64,000 nt of DNA. It comes from Strongylocentrotus droebachiensis (Eukaryota > Echinodermata > Echinoidea > Camarodonta > Strongylocentrotidae). The translations under genes were made by a program, and so were the position numbers. Below are positions 27,401 to 35,735 of the stretch, one piece after another (the stretch's first letter is position 1; each line of letters starts with the position of its first letter). The stretch spans positions 1-64,000 of the forward strand of contig JAVYIG010006858.1 of assembly GCA_035222895.1 (NCBI GenBank). The letters run 5' to 3'. The notes below the pieces were generated by a model. It saw nothing but the letters and a program-made list of their open reading frames with translations. It was not told the origin of the DNA and made no database searches.

Positions 27401-30400
27401 GGAGCTAATTTCTTAAATGATATCTCAACAGATCCACAAATCTCGTAATATCCCTTCTATTTCGTCCCAAAGCATGTGCAGAGGGTATGTTTGGAGCTGA
27501 TTGTCTTCAAGAATGTCATTGTACTGATGGAGCAGATTGTGATGACGTCACTGGACAATGTCCTGGAGATTGCTCACAAGGATGCTCTGGTTCAGCATGT
27601 ACACAGAAATGCAATTGCATGAATGGCACACCATGCCTTAAAGATTCTGGATACTGTGTCGAGGTTGAGGGGCAGTGCGGCTTGGGATATGTCACTGATT
27701 CTGTTGAGTTTCCATCCAACTGTATGACATGTAAGATTACTTTTATTGATATTTTGAATTGAAATACAACAGATGTTTAGAAACGAATGCTCGCGTGAAG
27801 GTCCCTATAACATTTTATTAATTTAATCAAATTAGCAAATCCACTTCTTAAATCTATGTACATATTGTGACAATAAGTGACATACCCGTATAACTATAAG
27901 ATCTTAATATCCATTGTTTAACCTGTTTGATATTATGATTTCCTATTCAAATGTGCGATAGTATACTTGAATATTCGGTATCTGTTTATTCTCATGACAG
28001 GACACTTTAATATCATGCGATAACCCTTTTAACTTTCAATTTAAATTATAGTTTAATAGAAGATCAGAAATGTCTTCCTAGGGCTGTTTTATATATTTTG
28101 TTTAGTTTCAGGATGTTTCAGCTCTTGTTCAAAGACATGTCATTGTTCTGGTGGTGCTGAGGATTGTAACTTTCTGACTGGTGATTGTTTTTCATTCACC
28201 TGTCATCCAAGATGGATGGGGGATCAATGCCAAACAGGTAACTGAGGTTGAAGGAAATACGTGTCTCTTTCCAAATTTCTGCAACATAATTCGATTCTCC
28301 ATATCAAAACTGTTTTCATTAAACAAAAATACTTTCAGTAATAATTATAAGCTGCTTATATCATTCAAGCAGTGACGCACAGAAGAATATAGATCTATCT
28401 TGGAGCTTACCGTCACTGTTCAGCCCTCATAATTATCATCACCTATTTAATGTACATATTCATGGCAATGACATGTTTTAAAGCCCGAAAGAAGTTTCTG
28501 AATGATCGCTATAAAGTGGATTATGCAACACCTTTGTGGATCCTTATCATTTGATTGGAGGATTGTTGGTCACATGATATTAAGTAGATGTTATATTGCA
28601 CGACCGTGCCTTTTTGGTTATATGCAGACTGCGTACCTCTCTACCAAGCGCGTATCCCTGTGTGTATCTGACGCGAAGGCAATCTGAATGTATGTAATTG
28701 AGAAGGCTTGACTCCAACTAGAAATATAAGGAGTAAAGCATAATTTCTTGATTAACGTTCTATTAGATCTTCTTTGATGTTGTATAAAACAAATAATAAA
28801 TGTTTTTCATTCGTTCAATAGTGCAAATATTTTCATTCGTTGAAAGACTAACGTTAATTTTATTCAACTCGGCTGACGCCTCGTTGAATTGAATGTTAAT
28901 TTTTCAACTATTGAACTAATAACCATTCATTATTTGTATACTATGGATACTGCCTTTAAGTTCATTTTTTGAAATTGTTTTATAAAGTGTCATTCCCTTG
29001 TACTATCTATCTCTTCCTCTCCGTCTGTCTGTTAAACTGTCATTCACGTTTTATTATGCTGTTGTGTTCTTTCACCAAACTTAGATCGTTTTGAGACGAG
29101 ATTGGAAAAGACCAATCCAGGAGTGGCGATCTTCTCCTGTTCCTTCACAGCGTCATCAGGGCAAAGTCTTCCCTCTGATTATATGCAAGCAGCTGTAGGA
29201 AAGTCTAGTACGGAACCCTGGATAATTCGTATTAGCTCTGATACATCAGGAACAACCCTCAATTATTCATTTATCCACGAGTATATGGGGCCAGAAGAAC
29301 CAATTTACTGCTTTGTCGGGGTGCCTGAGAGTTCCTCCGAGTTTGCTTTCGTAACGCTTCCTCCAAGAGATTTCTTTGGTAAGCAGTCCCCATAGCAATT
29401 TATTGCAATAGTTTTCACGTTGTACTCTACAAGTTTTTAAATGATCTATGAATTTTAAGAACGAGTACCTGTAACTCACGAAAATCCTTTCAAGCATAAT
29501 AATTAATACTACCTGATCAGCTCTGTATTTCATTTTACGTTCAGTCAGCCAGGTCATTTTTCAGGATGCACGTATAGTGTTATAGTATTTTACATATTAA
29601 TTGAAAAGATTATGTCCCATATTCATATTATACAATAAATTGCAGGTGATATACTGAAATTCCAAGTACAATCATTCTTTGTACATTTAATGGTTTTCCT
29701 ACCTACTCATTGTTGTCCTTTCATTTTCTAGGCGGAGAGGGGAGGAAGGAACCAATGAGTTAGAATAAATGAGTACTATTTTTACCCACTTTCTCTGTGT
29801 TTATTTTTACACATTGCAGTTTTACCAAATTATAATGGTGCACCAGAACTACTTGAATTTGGATACTACCATGCAGCTATCGGTTGGAGACAATGGGACC
29901 CTAGCTCTGATACAGGGGACGGACCTATTGTTGGATACAAGATATACGTGCGATCAGGTAGCAATGTCGTGTTGGCTAAAGAAGTACAACCTCCAAGCAT
30001 GGTGAACAATACGGACAGTTCCGTATCGAAGAGGTCTGCTGAGAATGCCATTGAGATGGTCATGTATAACGTCAGTGGACTTGAAGCAGGATCGACGTAC
30101 TCTGTTCAGATTGCAGCGATACGAGATGGTATCAACGGTGAAGGAGAACAAGGACCAGCATTGACCTTTACATCAAGACAAGGTTGGCATCTCGAAGAAA
30201 TTAATTTTAAAATACGCGTTTTAATGACGGTCAATTCGAAAGCTTGAAATATCATGAACAACAAATTAAAAAAATGGAACAGCTAAAATATATTTCGAAA
30301 CATGAAGAATGTAAATATTGAAAATTACAATATCAATATATTTTCCATTTATTGAATAATAATCACAACCCACACACGTACGCACCCTCTGTCGCAAGCG

Positions 30401-31660
30401 CACACACACATCTTTTTATATGGGAATCATCAATGTCTAGATGTGCTATAGTAAGCAGCCTACTGCGACCGGTCTATTCACATGCCCTTATTCATTACAA
30501 TGAACTATAATCATATGCTAGTAAAGTGAAACCTGTCTCTAAAGACCACCTAATGGAGCCAGGAAATGTGGTCTTTGTATACAGGTGGTCACTAGAGCAG
30601 GTTTGACTGTACCGGATTCATTTATCATTTATCTATCAACTCTATATAATGCTCCCTCGGTATTTCTAACGCCTGTCCTTTCTTTTCACTACCATCCTAG
30701 TTCCCAGTCCATCCTCTTCACCTATTGTCTCTTCTACACCAAAATCAAATTCAACTGGAGGTCCTTCAGGTTCAACAGCAACTGTCGTAGGAAGCGCCGT
30801 TGGTGCATTTGTTGTGATTGTTATCGTTATGGTGCTCATCATCATCTTTTACAAGCGAAGAAGGTTAGAGAGATAACTTGTACCTAATTTGTCCCTCTCA
30901 TCAGTCCATTCTCATCGTATTTCCCCATTGCATGGGGCTTATACCGTATGGGCATGATAATACAAGCTGAAGTATTTTGATAATATTATAAAGTTATTTA
31001 ATTACTTTCTTCATTTTTAAAATTGCTATTCAATGTAAATATTCTAAAGCAAAACGTTTTCGAAATGTTAGGGCAACCAGTTTGAAAGACTTATGATGCT
31101 ACTGACATGTACTTTAGAAGTACCATTTTATACTAATTCCCACATAATAATCGTCATGTTTACAAGTTATTATATAGGCCTACCTATTTATTTGGACCCA
31201 ATATAGATATTCAAAAGCATAACACTTTTTAAATGTTATGGCAACTCTCTTAAAAGGATTATTATGTTAATGACATGCATTTTGACTTATTTCTATATAT
31301 CTATTTATTTGGACTTCCTTCCTTCAATTATGCTTTTCATCAATGAAATGGATCATTACTTTAATATCATTAACTTTCAGCGATGAATCAGCCTCTACTA
31401 AGTCTAAAGGGAAGGAGTCCGATTCGTCTCCGCAGTATGAGAACCCTGTGTTTGATCAGTCAAAGACAGACGTCCATACATACCAAGACATGAACACCGA
31501 CCCTCATACCTACCAAGATCTCAGTACAGATGATAAGACCTACGCGAATCTTACTGACCCTCAGACATATCAAGATCTAAAGAAACCTGATCAAGAAGCT
31601 AACTACGAAGAATTGAATGACGCCATAAAGAAAGATTATGTCAACGTGCCAGGCATTTAA
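6519..31660 (+). CDS. Gene 1: kinase-less Tie-like receptor with C-type lectin domains and ITAM-like tail (5' incomplete)
   Basis: Nineteen exons with mutually consistent phases: 6519-6658, 9864-9982, 10564-10697, 11597-11742, 12250-12356, 19609-19745, 21290-21432, 22349-22458, 22992-23122, 24008-24328, 24844-25119, 26016-26150, 26870-27019, 27473-27730, 28106-28237, 29085-29378, 29820-30182, 30701-30863, 31381-31660. They sum to 3539 nt, over 1170 residues. Domain order is CTLD x3, Ig, Ig, EGF x4 exons, Ig, FN3, transmembrane helix, tyrosine-rich tail. The Ig-Ig-EGF-Ig-FN3 part matches the Tie/TEK receptor ectodomain in order and motifs. Tie receptors carry a cytoplasmic kinase; here the reading frame stops 92 codons after the membrane exon and a poly(A) signal follows. 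By comparison with gene 2, a signal-peptide exon and one more CTLD should lie upstream of the window. Exon 4 has an in-frame TGA, so the gene may be inactive, allelic or exon-skipped. The function, lectin-type recognition coupled to SH2-protein recruitment, is inferred. Confidence 0.88.
7203..9480 (-). mobile_element. Degraded LINE in gene 1 CTLD-b intron, split by a TIR element
   Basis: Minus-strand LINE: RT linker and fingers near 9419-9075, YLSNREQMVCLKGVTSS near 8975-8890, then after an insert GVPQGVILGPLLF near 7921-7880 with a frameshift, and a C-terminal HDQSTRHTVRDAM-like part near 7380-7220. Gene 2 keeps only a short piece of it at 61498-61770, so the LINE was there before the duplication and was later trimmed in gene 2. 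Confidence 0.75.
7922..8888. mobile_element. 0.97-kb DNA element with 19-bp inverted ends
   Basis: CACCCACAACAAAAAGTGA at 7922-7940 is matched by its exact reverse complement at 8870-8888. It interrupts the LINE right before its GVPQG motif. No transposase frame is seen; the target duplication is not clear. The left half carries seven TGA(G/C)TCA words. Confidence 0.75.
9864..9982 (+). CDS. Gene 1 exon: CTLD-b part 2
   Basis: Middle exon of the lectin domain, translating as TFLKALLPPF then CYLFGLRRIGSGTFYWLDD. The FGL...W.DD segment is the conserved CTLD core before the long loop. The acceptor is CTCACAG and the donor GTATGT; it enters in phase 0 and leaves in phase 2. The gene 2 counterpart is 62304-62422. 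Confidence 0.93.
10564..10697 (+). CDS. Gene 1 exon: CTLD-b part 3 with EPN motif
   Basis: Third CTLD exon, with YNDWSTTTEPNNADSWGC, then SSWYD and YICE. EPN is the motif found in mannose-type Ca2+ sites; the usual WND is WYD here, so the aspartate is kept and the asparagine is not. Ca2+-dependent sugar binding is possible but uncertain. It ends in phase 1, closing a symmetrical 1-1 module. The gene 2 counterpart is 63013-63146. Confidence 0.93.
10811..11176. mobile_element. 366-bp TTAA-target MITE, present in gene 1 only
   Basis: It is flanked by TTAA on both sides (10807-10810, 11177-11180) and starts AGGTAAAGACCAGT; its right end complements to the same AGGTAAAGACCAGT. The matching place in gene 2 (63445-63448) has a single TTAA and no insert. 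TTAA targeting is the mark of piggyBac-type elements. Confidence 0.88.
11597..11742 (+). CDS. Gene 1 exon: CTLD-c part 1 with in-frame stop
   Basis: Lectin-domain first exon (48 codons), YDWSIVASFGGLDYFISPS, stop, LARSFSDARTYCQYHG and on to DIN. The frame is set by the phase-1 junction and by the gene 2 copy at 63868. Codon 20 is TGA (11656-11658); gene 2 has TGG at the same place, so a single G-to-A change makes the stop. The rest of the exon and both splice sites are intact. Confidence 0.88.
12250..12356 (+). CDS. Gene 1 exon: CTLD-c part 2
   Basis: Middle CTLD exon, TFLHGRISGS then FFGLTDQAVEGTFKWIDETPL. The FGL...EG.FKW.D pattern is the conserved lectin core. The acceptor is TTACCAG and the donor GTAGGT, phase 0 to 2. 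The next exon of this domain is 7.25 kb away because the intron is filled with repeats. Confidence 0.9.
13524..16451. repeat. Seven scattered GTTTCGGACGTTACA motifs
   Basis: Plus-strand copies at 13524-13538, 13903-13917, 16056-16069 and 16228-16242; minus-strand copies at 15516-15530, 15889-15903 and 16437-16451. Each lies near GTTAAC or GTTTACGGAAAA. Spacing is irregular, and orientation is mixed. Confidence 0.8.
16718..18118 (-). mobile_element. 5'-truncated LINE copy, near-identical to 1364-2858
   Basis: It shares the 3' UTR and the end of the C-terminal coding part with the LINE at 1364-5790 almost base for base, including AACAACAACAAC and GAGACGAGACTAGAC. It lacks 90 bp (1948-2037 of the first copy) and stops at 18118, a 5' truncation typical of LINE insertion. 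It sits inside the gene 1 CTLD-c intron. Confidence 0.9.
18409..18712. repeat. Tandem duplication, two units of about 150 bp
   Basis: Two diverged units each run from CGGAGTCGTTTATCAACTA to TTTTGGTTT.ATAGTTTCAT. No coding pattern is seen. Confidence 0.75.
19609..19745 (+). CDS. Gene 1 exon: CTLD-c part 3 (EPD variant)
   Basis: Third exon of the second visible CTLD: YSAWRDSEPDNDGNEDCATL, then GWHDTPCDLDRPFICERYQ. EPD stands where EPN or QPD is expected and WHD where WND is expected. The acceptor is ACACAG and the donor GTAAGT. The phase (2 in, 1 out) joins exactly to 12250-12356 and to 21290. Confidence 0.9.
19746..21289. other. Gene 1 intron with two dispersed repeats
   Basis: 19908-20155 is a repeat also found at 43378-43575 (CCCAACCATTTTTGAATTTT core). 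20480-20815 is a second GC-richer repeat with GTCCGGCGTCCGTC. The rest shows nothing coding. Confidence 0.6.
21290..21432 (+). CDS. Gene 1 exon: CTLD-d part 1
   Basis: First exon of the third visible CTLD: VPECKWSHLGGTLYYISQ, then SFARKYCQAQGGDLAQPKTEEIN. It has the same arrangement of C.W, helix cysteine and GGDLA as the other first exons. The acceptor is ATATAG and the donor GTAAGG, phase 1 to 0. Confidence 0.92.
22349..22458 (+). CDS. Gene 1 exon: CTLD-d part 2
   Basis: Middle CTLD exon, MHLIDLAGGNSYWFGLEDIN, then QDGTFQWIDGTSLDNN. It closely resembles the middle exon of gene 2 CTLD-a (58337-58449, with GLEDMDQDGTYRWIDG), so these two CTLDs are probably the same ancestral type. The acceptor is CAACAG and the donor GTATGT. 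Confidence 0.92.
22992..23122 (+). CDS. Gene 1 exon: CTLD-d part 3, no EPN/QPD motif
   Basis: Third CTLD exon: FPAWSNGDATLFENERCVHQ, then GWRKLPCTSYLRFACEKPP. The closing cysteine pair is present but no EPN, QPD or WND motif is seen, so classical Ca2+-dependent sugar binding is unlikely. The acceptor is TTCCAG and the donor GTGAGT; it ends in phase 1 before the Ig exon. Confidence 0.92.
23430..23980. repeat. Direct repeat of about 270 bp in the intron before Ig1
   Basis: About 23430-23665 and 23698-23980 share ACTCGAGG.AAAC.TGACTTCATAAAG, TATCAACAAGG.CCAAAC and TAGGCGGACACTAA.TAC in the same order. It is a diverged tandem duplication. Confidence 0.75.
24008..24328 (+). CDS. Gene 1 exon: Ig-like domain 1 (Tie-like)
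   Basis: A 321-nt exon coding for one Ig-like domain: cysteines in FICLLGSENEE and FFECSAVTAS about 70 residues apart, with strands between. The donor was chosen at TTCCC then GTACAT (phase 1) because this joins in frame to the next exon, giving RQL; reading on instead would stop at VNN. It occupies the position of Tie Ig1. Confidence 0.85.
24844..25119 (+). CDS. Gene 1 exon: Ig-like domain 2 (Tie Ig2 type, no cysteine pair)
   Basis: A 276-nt exon with an Ig-like pattern: DITLSVMSTTG, IRWRKL, then SIPDAGVYVTYMDG and IRLIVK. The canonical cysteines are absent, as in Tie Ig2 as I recall it, which also has DAGVY and ends in RLIV. The acceptor is TATAG. The donor GGTTCG is weak but is the phase-correct GT. 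Confidence 0.83.
26016..26150 (+). CDS. Gene 1 exon: EGF-like 1 (Tie type)
   Basis: Cysteine-rich exon: ECPYGRWNPPLCDRLCDSCY, then NGGVCHELSGTCICPPGHAG and NC. The NGGVCHE...C.CPPG pattern is the Tie first EGF repeat as I recall the family. It is a phase 1-1 exon with acceptor AACAG and donor GTAAAA. Confidence 0.92.
26870..27019 (+). CDS. Gene 1 exon: EGF-like 2 with CLPDPYGC motif
   Basis: EGF-like exon: CGIHKFGWDCEFECGPG, then QICLPDPYGCNCLAGYTG and YCNE. CLPDPYGC.C..G..G..CNE is close to the second EGF repeat of vertebrate Tie receptors as I recall it; this is the strongest single sign of a Tie origin. Phase 1-1; acceptor CGCAG, donor GTAAGT. Confidence 0.93.
27255..27369. repeat. Fold-back MITE, 40-bp arms
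   Basis: The left arm 27255-27294 starts CCATTAATGGTAACTTTGCC and its complement lies at 27330-27369 with a few mismatches, round a 35-bp loop. It lies in the intron between EGF2 and EGF3. The flank CCCGTTGCATAAAA is likely part of the element. Confidence 0.82.
27473..27730 (+). CDS. Gene 1 exon: EGF-like 3, double-length
   Basis: An 85-codon cysteine-rich exon: CAEGMFGADCLQECHC, then DCDDVTGQCPGDCSQGC, CTQKCNCMNGTPC and a last cysteine in PSNCMT. The spacing suggests about two laminin/MEGF-type EGF repeats in one exon. The acceptor is CAAAG and the donor GTAAGA, phase 1-1. Confidence 0.9.
28106..28237 (+). CDS. Gene 1 exon: EGF-like 4
   Basis: Cysteine-rich exon: SGCFSSCSKTCHC, then GAEDCNFLTGDC and TCHPRWMGDQC. 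The acceptor has to be TTTAG at 28101-28105. The more usual-looking TTTCAG five bases on would join the preceding T to GA and make a TGA stop. Donor GTAACT. Confidence 0.88.
29085..29378 (+). CDS. Gene 1 exon: Ig-like domain 3
   Basis: A 97-codon exon with an Ig-like pattern: cysteines in AIFSCSFTAS and IYCFVGVPES, a tryptophan in PWIIRIS and a closing FAFVTLPP strand. It sits between EGF and FN3, as Ig3 does in Tie receptors. The acceptor is CTTAG and the donor GTAAGC. Confidence 0.85.
29820..30182 (+). CDS. Gene 1 exon: fibronectin type III domain
   Basis: A 120-codon exon fitting one FN3 fold: IGWRQWDPSS, GPIVGYKIYVRSG, then VSGLEAGSTYSVQIAAIRDG and GPALTFTSRQ. Vertebrate Tie receptors have three FN3 domains; only one is seen here. 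An internal 20-residue insertion (VNNTDSSVSKRSAEN region) is polar. The acceptor is TTGCAG; the donor GTTGGC is weak. Confidence 0.9.
30701..30863 (+). CDS. Gene 1 exon: Ser/Thr/Pro stalk and transmembrane helix
   Basis: The exon encodes a stalk rich in S, P and T (VPSPSSSPIVSSTP, then NSTGGPSGST), a hydrophobic helix of about 22 residues (VVGSAVGAFVVIVIVMVLII) and a stop-transfer YKRRR. The protein is therefore a type I membrane protein with an inside tail. The acceptor is CCTAG and the donor GTTAGA, phase 2 out. Confidence 0.92.
31381..31660 (+). CDS. Gene 1 last exon: tyrosine-rich ITAM-like cytoplasmic tail
   Basis: The last coding exon gives a 92-residue tail ending DYVNVPGI and TAA at 31658-31660. 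Tyrosine motifs in order are YENP, YQDM, YQDL, YANL, YQDL, YEEL, YVNV. YENP, YANL and YVNV fit the Grb2-SH2 YxN rule. YQDL-x6-YANL and YQDL-x8-YEEL fit the ITAM spacing rule. There is no kinase fold, glycine loop, HRD or DFG. The acceptor is CTTTCAG. Confidence 0.93.
31466..31582 (+). repeat. Four tandem decapeptide units in the tail
   Basis: The coding sequence reads TDVHTYQDMN, TDPHTYQDLS, TDDKTYANL, TDPQTYQDLK: four copies of TDxxTYxx(L/M)x, the third one residue shorter. This is expansion of a phosphotyrosine motif by local duplication. Confidence 0.9.
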
Positions 31661-32435
31661 ACATTACTATAATCAAACATTGAATACAGTCTTAATGTGC
31701 TGATTAAGATTTGCATTTATGAGAAGAAGAAGGATCCAAGTCCATCACAATGATTAAGAGTTATCAAGAAAAACAATTTTTTATAGTTTTGAGAGAAAAT
31801 ATATTAATTTATTACATAAGTCCATGTATCAATTATTAATTCCGTGAGGATGAAACCATGAATTGAAACTAATCGTGAGATATTAAAGTTTATCTTAATG
31901 ACTGGAAGAAAAACTATGCTGATAGACTTGGGCGTTTCGTATCATGTATCCATAGAATACCATGACAAAAAAAATTCGAGAACTATCATGGCTTTCTTTT
32001 CTTTGTCCTGTGCTCCTCTGTTTTTATTTACCATATCTATTCGCGTTACTACCAAATCTGTTGATATCGGGGATCAGTGGAAATATTTCCTTTTGAAATA
32101 CCATGCCTTACACAGTCATGTCTAACAAATTTGGGTAAATTTTGCATATGTACACAGTTTATATTTTACATTACCAGTTTGTATGTTGTAAGACATTGTT
32201 GAGTATTCTCGTTTTTTTTAACGTATCGATTGTAATAGTAAATTCATTATTTTTTGTTTTGTTACTTTTTTTAAACTGATTTGTACCAAAATACTTTGTT
32301 TAGCTGGGGTTAGGCTCGACTAGCACATATGCTATTATATGGTCACTTTTACCATCCAATAGTTTCTCTTCTTGTATATGTAAAATCATTGTATGAAATG
32401 TATTTCTGTTGTTAATAAATAAATCTAATCAAATC
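31661..32435 (+). other. Gene 1 3' UTR with poly(A) signal
   Basis: No coding sequence is seen after the stop. AATAAATAAA at 32414-32423 is a good poly(A) signal, giving a 3' UTR of roughly 750-780 nt. It supports the gene ending here without a kinase exon. Confidence 0.65.
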
Positions 32436-32799
32436 AATAGATGCGGACCTTTAATAGGTCCCACCAAAACATGAAAGTCAGGGTATGGAATTAGTTTCTT
32501 TAAATGGATATATATATATTCAATTCAATTCAATACAATTCAATTTTATTTCGTCCACTAATTGCATATTGCGTTTACATCAAAATCATGTATAAAAAGA
32601 CATCAAAAGCATGACATTGAAATAGGAAATAATTACATTTAAAATCGGTGAGAAATTGGAAAAACATAACATGACATCGACACAATGCACAAAAAACTAA
32701 AGAGGCCCCAACATTACATGTTGTATTAACAGGACATCTATATATAACCCTAAATGTTACATTAACAGGTAACCATACAACTGGTAAATTACCCTGACC

Positions 32800-32850
32800 C
32801 TAACCTTAACCCTAACCCTAACCCTAACCCCTAACACTAACACTCACCCT
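32800..32850. repeat. Interstitial telomeric-type repeat
   Basis: About seven CCCTAA or near-CCCTAA units in a row, degenerating into CTAACACTAACAC. TTAGGG is the telomere unit of deuterostomes among others. Too short to be a chromosome end. Confidence 0.75.
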
Positions 32851-33595
32851 GAATTCTAAATAATATAACTGACTAAAATGACTAATGAATAAACCTATTG
32901 TTTCTTGGGAGACCTATAAGTTTCCTCTGCCTGCAAACTTAAGAAGAGATTAGTAATTATATTGTTCAATCGTTAACATGACATGAAAATGTATGATGCA
33001 GTTGCAAAAAGAGGAAACATTATTAAGTCATGTATATACACGTATGCCATAAAGTACGAAGGCATATTCCTTTTTGTTAATTGTGTTTTGAGATATCAGT
33101 AGGTCAATATACAATGTTTTACTGTACTTTTTGTCTGTATTGGTTATTAGTGTTATTGTCTGTCATGGGTGGTGGAAAAGTTTATTACCATATTAGTGGA
33201 CAAGAATGAATAGATAATCAATTATTAGTATTATTGTTATTATTGGTAGTAGTGTGAATATTAATACTACTACTGTTACGACTAATAAGCACTGGAATTC
33301 AAGTTGATTAAAAGGTCAACGATAATGTGCTAGGAATTGAACGATGAAATATGAAAATAAGTTTTGAATATAGACTTAGACTATGCATAATGAAATTAAC
33401 GTGAAAGCATTGTATTTTGCAGAGGTGGATGTTTAGTTAATAATTAGAAAGTAGAATTAGAGTTAGTTAATAGATTTAGATAATGCAATCCAGGTCAACA
33501 TGTATATAATACCATATGAGCAGGAGATGTTTAGGCACATATTGAATGTGAGTCCTGAAAAATATATAGAATGCACAATATGTAAACATCAAAGA

Positions 33596-34080
33596 AGTAC
33601 ACTGTTGGTCATAAAGGTGGAATACTTTTTCTTACCCCAATTTATGGAGTGATTTTGAAAATGATTTATTCCTAGATAAAAGTAAAAGATATACATTCTC
33701 AAATTGTATTGGATACAAGTTGCGATTGTTTGTTTTGCGTGACTGTTTAAGCATGTGTATGCTACTATGCATATCAACTAGGGGACCTACGTCCTTAAGT
33801 CATAACTGACAGTAATGAGGTTTAATGCCTCACAACAGGGCACTAATATAGCACATCGACACGGTTTTGATCTTGGGGCCTTATAGTAACGAGGCCATTG
33901 CTTTGCCACTGAATCATGACTAGACGCAGCGGGGGCTAGGGTAGGAGGCAGGCCCCTCAAATACCATCAAATGAAAAAATAAAATGCATTCAATTATCCA
34001 TAATTATTTGCAGTTTCCCCGGACCTCAACCGGAAAAATTTCTCCGTGTGGCAACCATAATGCCTGGCCGTACAGAGGAA
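33596..34080. repeat. Dispersed repeat, copy 1
   Basis: It shares long blocks with 40326-40900: TACCCCAATTTATGGA, GGGGACCTACG.CCTT, AGCACATCGACACGGTTTTG, CGGGGGCTAGGGTAGG. It lacks the long right inverted arm of the second copy. Confidence 0.75.
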
Positions 34081-34454
34081 CATTTGATAAAGAGTGAATG
34101 TAATACCTTTTCAAACCGAGCTCTTCATATTTTGTTATGTAAACATTTTTCTAAATACATGTTTTTTTGCGTTTTATGGCATGACTTTTTGCGATGAAAC
34201 ATAAGGTTGTAGAAATTTTTTTAATGTTACTGCATTGTTTCAACATAATCTATCTGTAGTATATACAATAAAGGCCTATCATTAAAAGGTGATTGTTTGA
34301 TGTTCAGCGATATTTCAGGAAGCCTAAGGAGCGAGATAGAGAATGAAGGGGAGAACGGAGAGAGGGTTTGAGAGGAGGAAGAGAGGGGAAGAGAGACAGG
34401 CATACAGACAGAGAAACACAAAGTACCCGTAAATGGACTCTTTTTTAACATAGG

Positions 34455-34665
34455 AAAGATGTCCCCTTTTACTTCAGATAAATGCCCCTTTTTATTTCTA
34501 ATAGATGCCGTTCCACAATCCTATAAGTGCCTCTTACCACCTCTGATAAGTCCCCTCTTCACCTACGATAATTGCATCTTTTCGTATCTTAGAGGTGCCC
34601 ATTTTACTTTGAAGGTGTCCTTTTCTTTTGTAATAAGTGCCCCTACCGTTCTAACACAGTTTCAT
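34455..34665. repeat. Degenerate minisatellite, about 8 units of 25-27 bp
   Basis: Successive units follow a pattern like ATAAGTGCCCCTTTTACTTC. The open frame across it comes from the repeat, not from a gene. Confidence 0.6.
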
Positions 34666-35489
34666 TAAGGGTCACTCATCCGTCAGTTTATCTCGTTTTG
34701 ACATTCAACTTTTGCACGTGTACACAGAGCAACAATTGAAATGTAGTTAATGATAATAGTCAAATTTGACTGATTGCTATATAACGCTGAATTCAAAAAT
34801 TCAACAGTCAGCATTCCTCAATGCCCGAAACACATAATTACTAAAAACGGATACATTTAGGGAAAAATTAACCCTGATATTAAGCTGATTTAAATAAAAG
34901 CAGAAACATGAGAGAAACAAATTATGGAAGGTGGAACAATATCCGATTAAAAAGTTTACATTTTTGTAGTTGTCATCGGTGAAACACTAATTGATAATAT
35001 TGTGCTCTGTACAGAAAATTTCATCAACTAACATTTTCTTAGTTATTGATAATGGAATAAATTTGTTTCATATAGGGGTTGCATGAAATCATACTGGCAA
35101 TAATCATTATGTATGATTAAAAACTTCTTTAAGTGAAAATATGTGTATTTTTGGTACATGAAAAATGGGAGGGGACCTCGCTAAATACTTCACAGCGTTG
35201 TTTCTTTGTTTGTTATTAGTCGCACCTTCCAAAATTCATAACTTTCTTAATTTCATTCGACTCTTGGTCCGAATTTCACTGACCTGTTTATTCCCTTCAT
35301 TCTACTTCTATTAAAACTATACAAATATCAGGATATAATTCTCCTTTAATGAGCATAGGCGTACAAATCGAGCAGGGGGCTGTACACACTCTAGCCTTTG
35401 GCATTTGTTCATATCTAAAGTTCTGATATTCGGGCAACCAGCTCCTCAAACTCGAAGAGCGAGTTGAAAAAGTGCACACACAAATGTAT

Positions 35490-35735
35490 AGCAATGACTG
35501 ACTAAAGACTGCAACACACTTTTAGGCTGTGGTCTGTGGAGGGCCTAAGAGTGCAGCGTTTAGATTAATAAAAATGAACAAAATCTTCTCGCTCCCTCGT
35601 ATAATATCCTTCAAAAAACAACTGAAAACTTACCTGTACAACTCCTCTTAAATTGTTGATGATAAAAGAGAGCAGCGCCTTGTATCCTTTGGAAGAGGCG
35701 CTATATAAATCCAATTATTATTATTATTAATTGTG
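35490..35735 (+). mobile_element. LINE 3' end
   Basis: A short C-terminal stretch (FKKQLKTYLYNSS then stop), followed by GCGCTATATAAATCCAATTA and ATT repeats. This is a common end of CR1-like LINEs. Confidence 0.6.

Larger units (their letters stand above)
23123..31380. other. Introns of the gene 1 Ig-EGF-FN3-TM part
   Basis: The introns are 0.4-0.9 kb. Contents seen: the 23430-23980 direct repeat, TG runs at 24381-24411 and 25660-25706, a G-rich run near 25930, a purine-rich AAG/GAG tract at 26315-26365, a fold-back element at 27255-27369. No further exons are supported. Confidence 0.6.
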
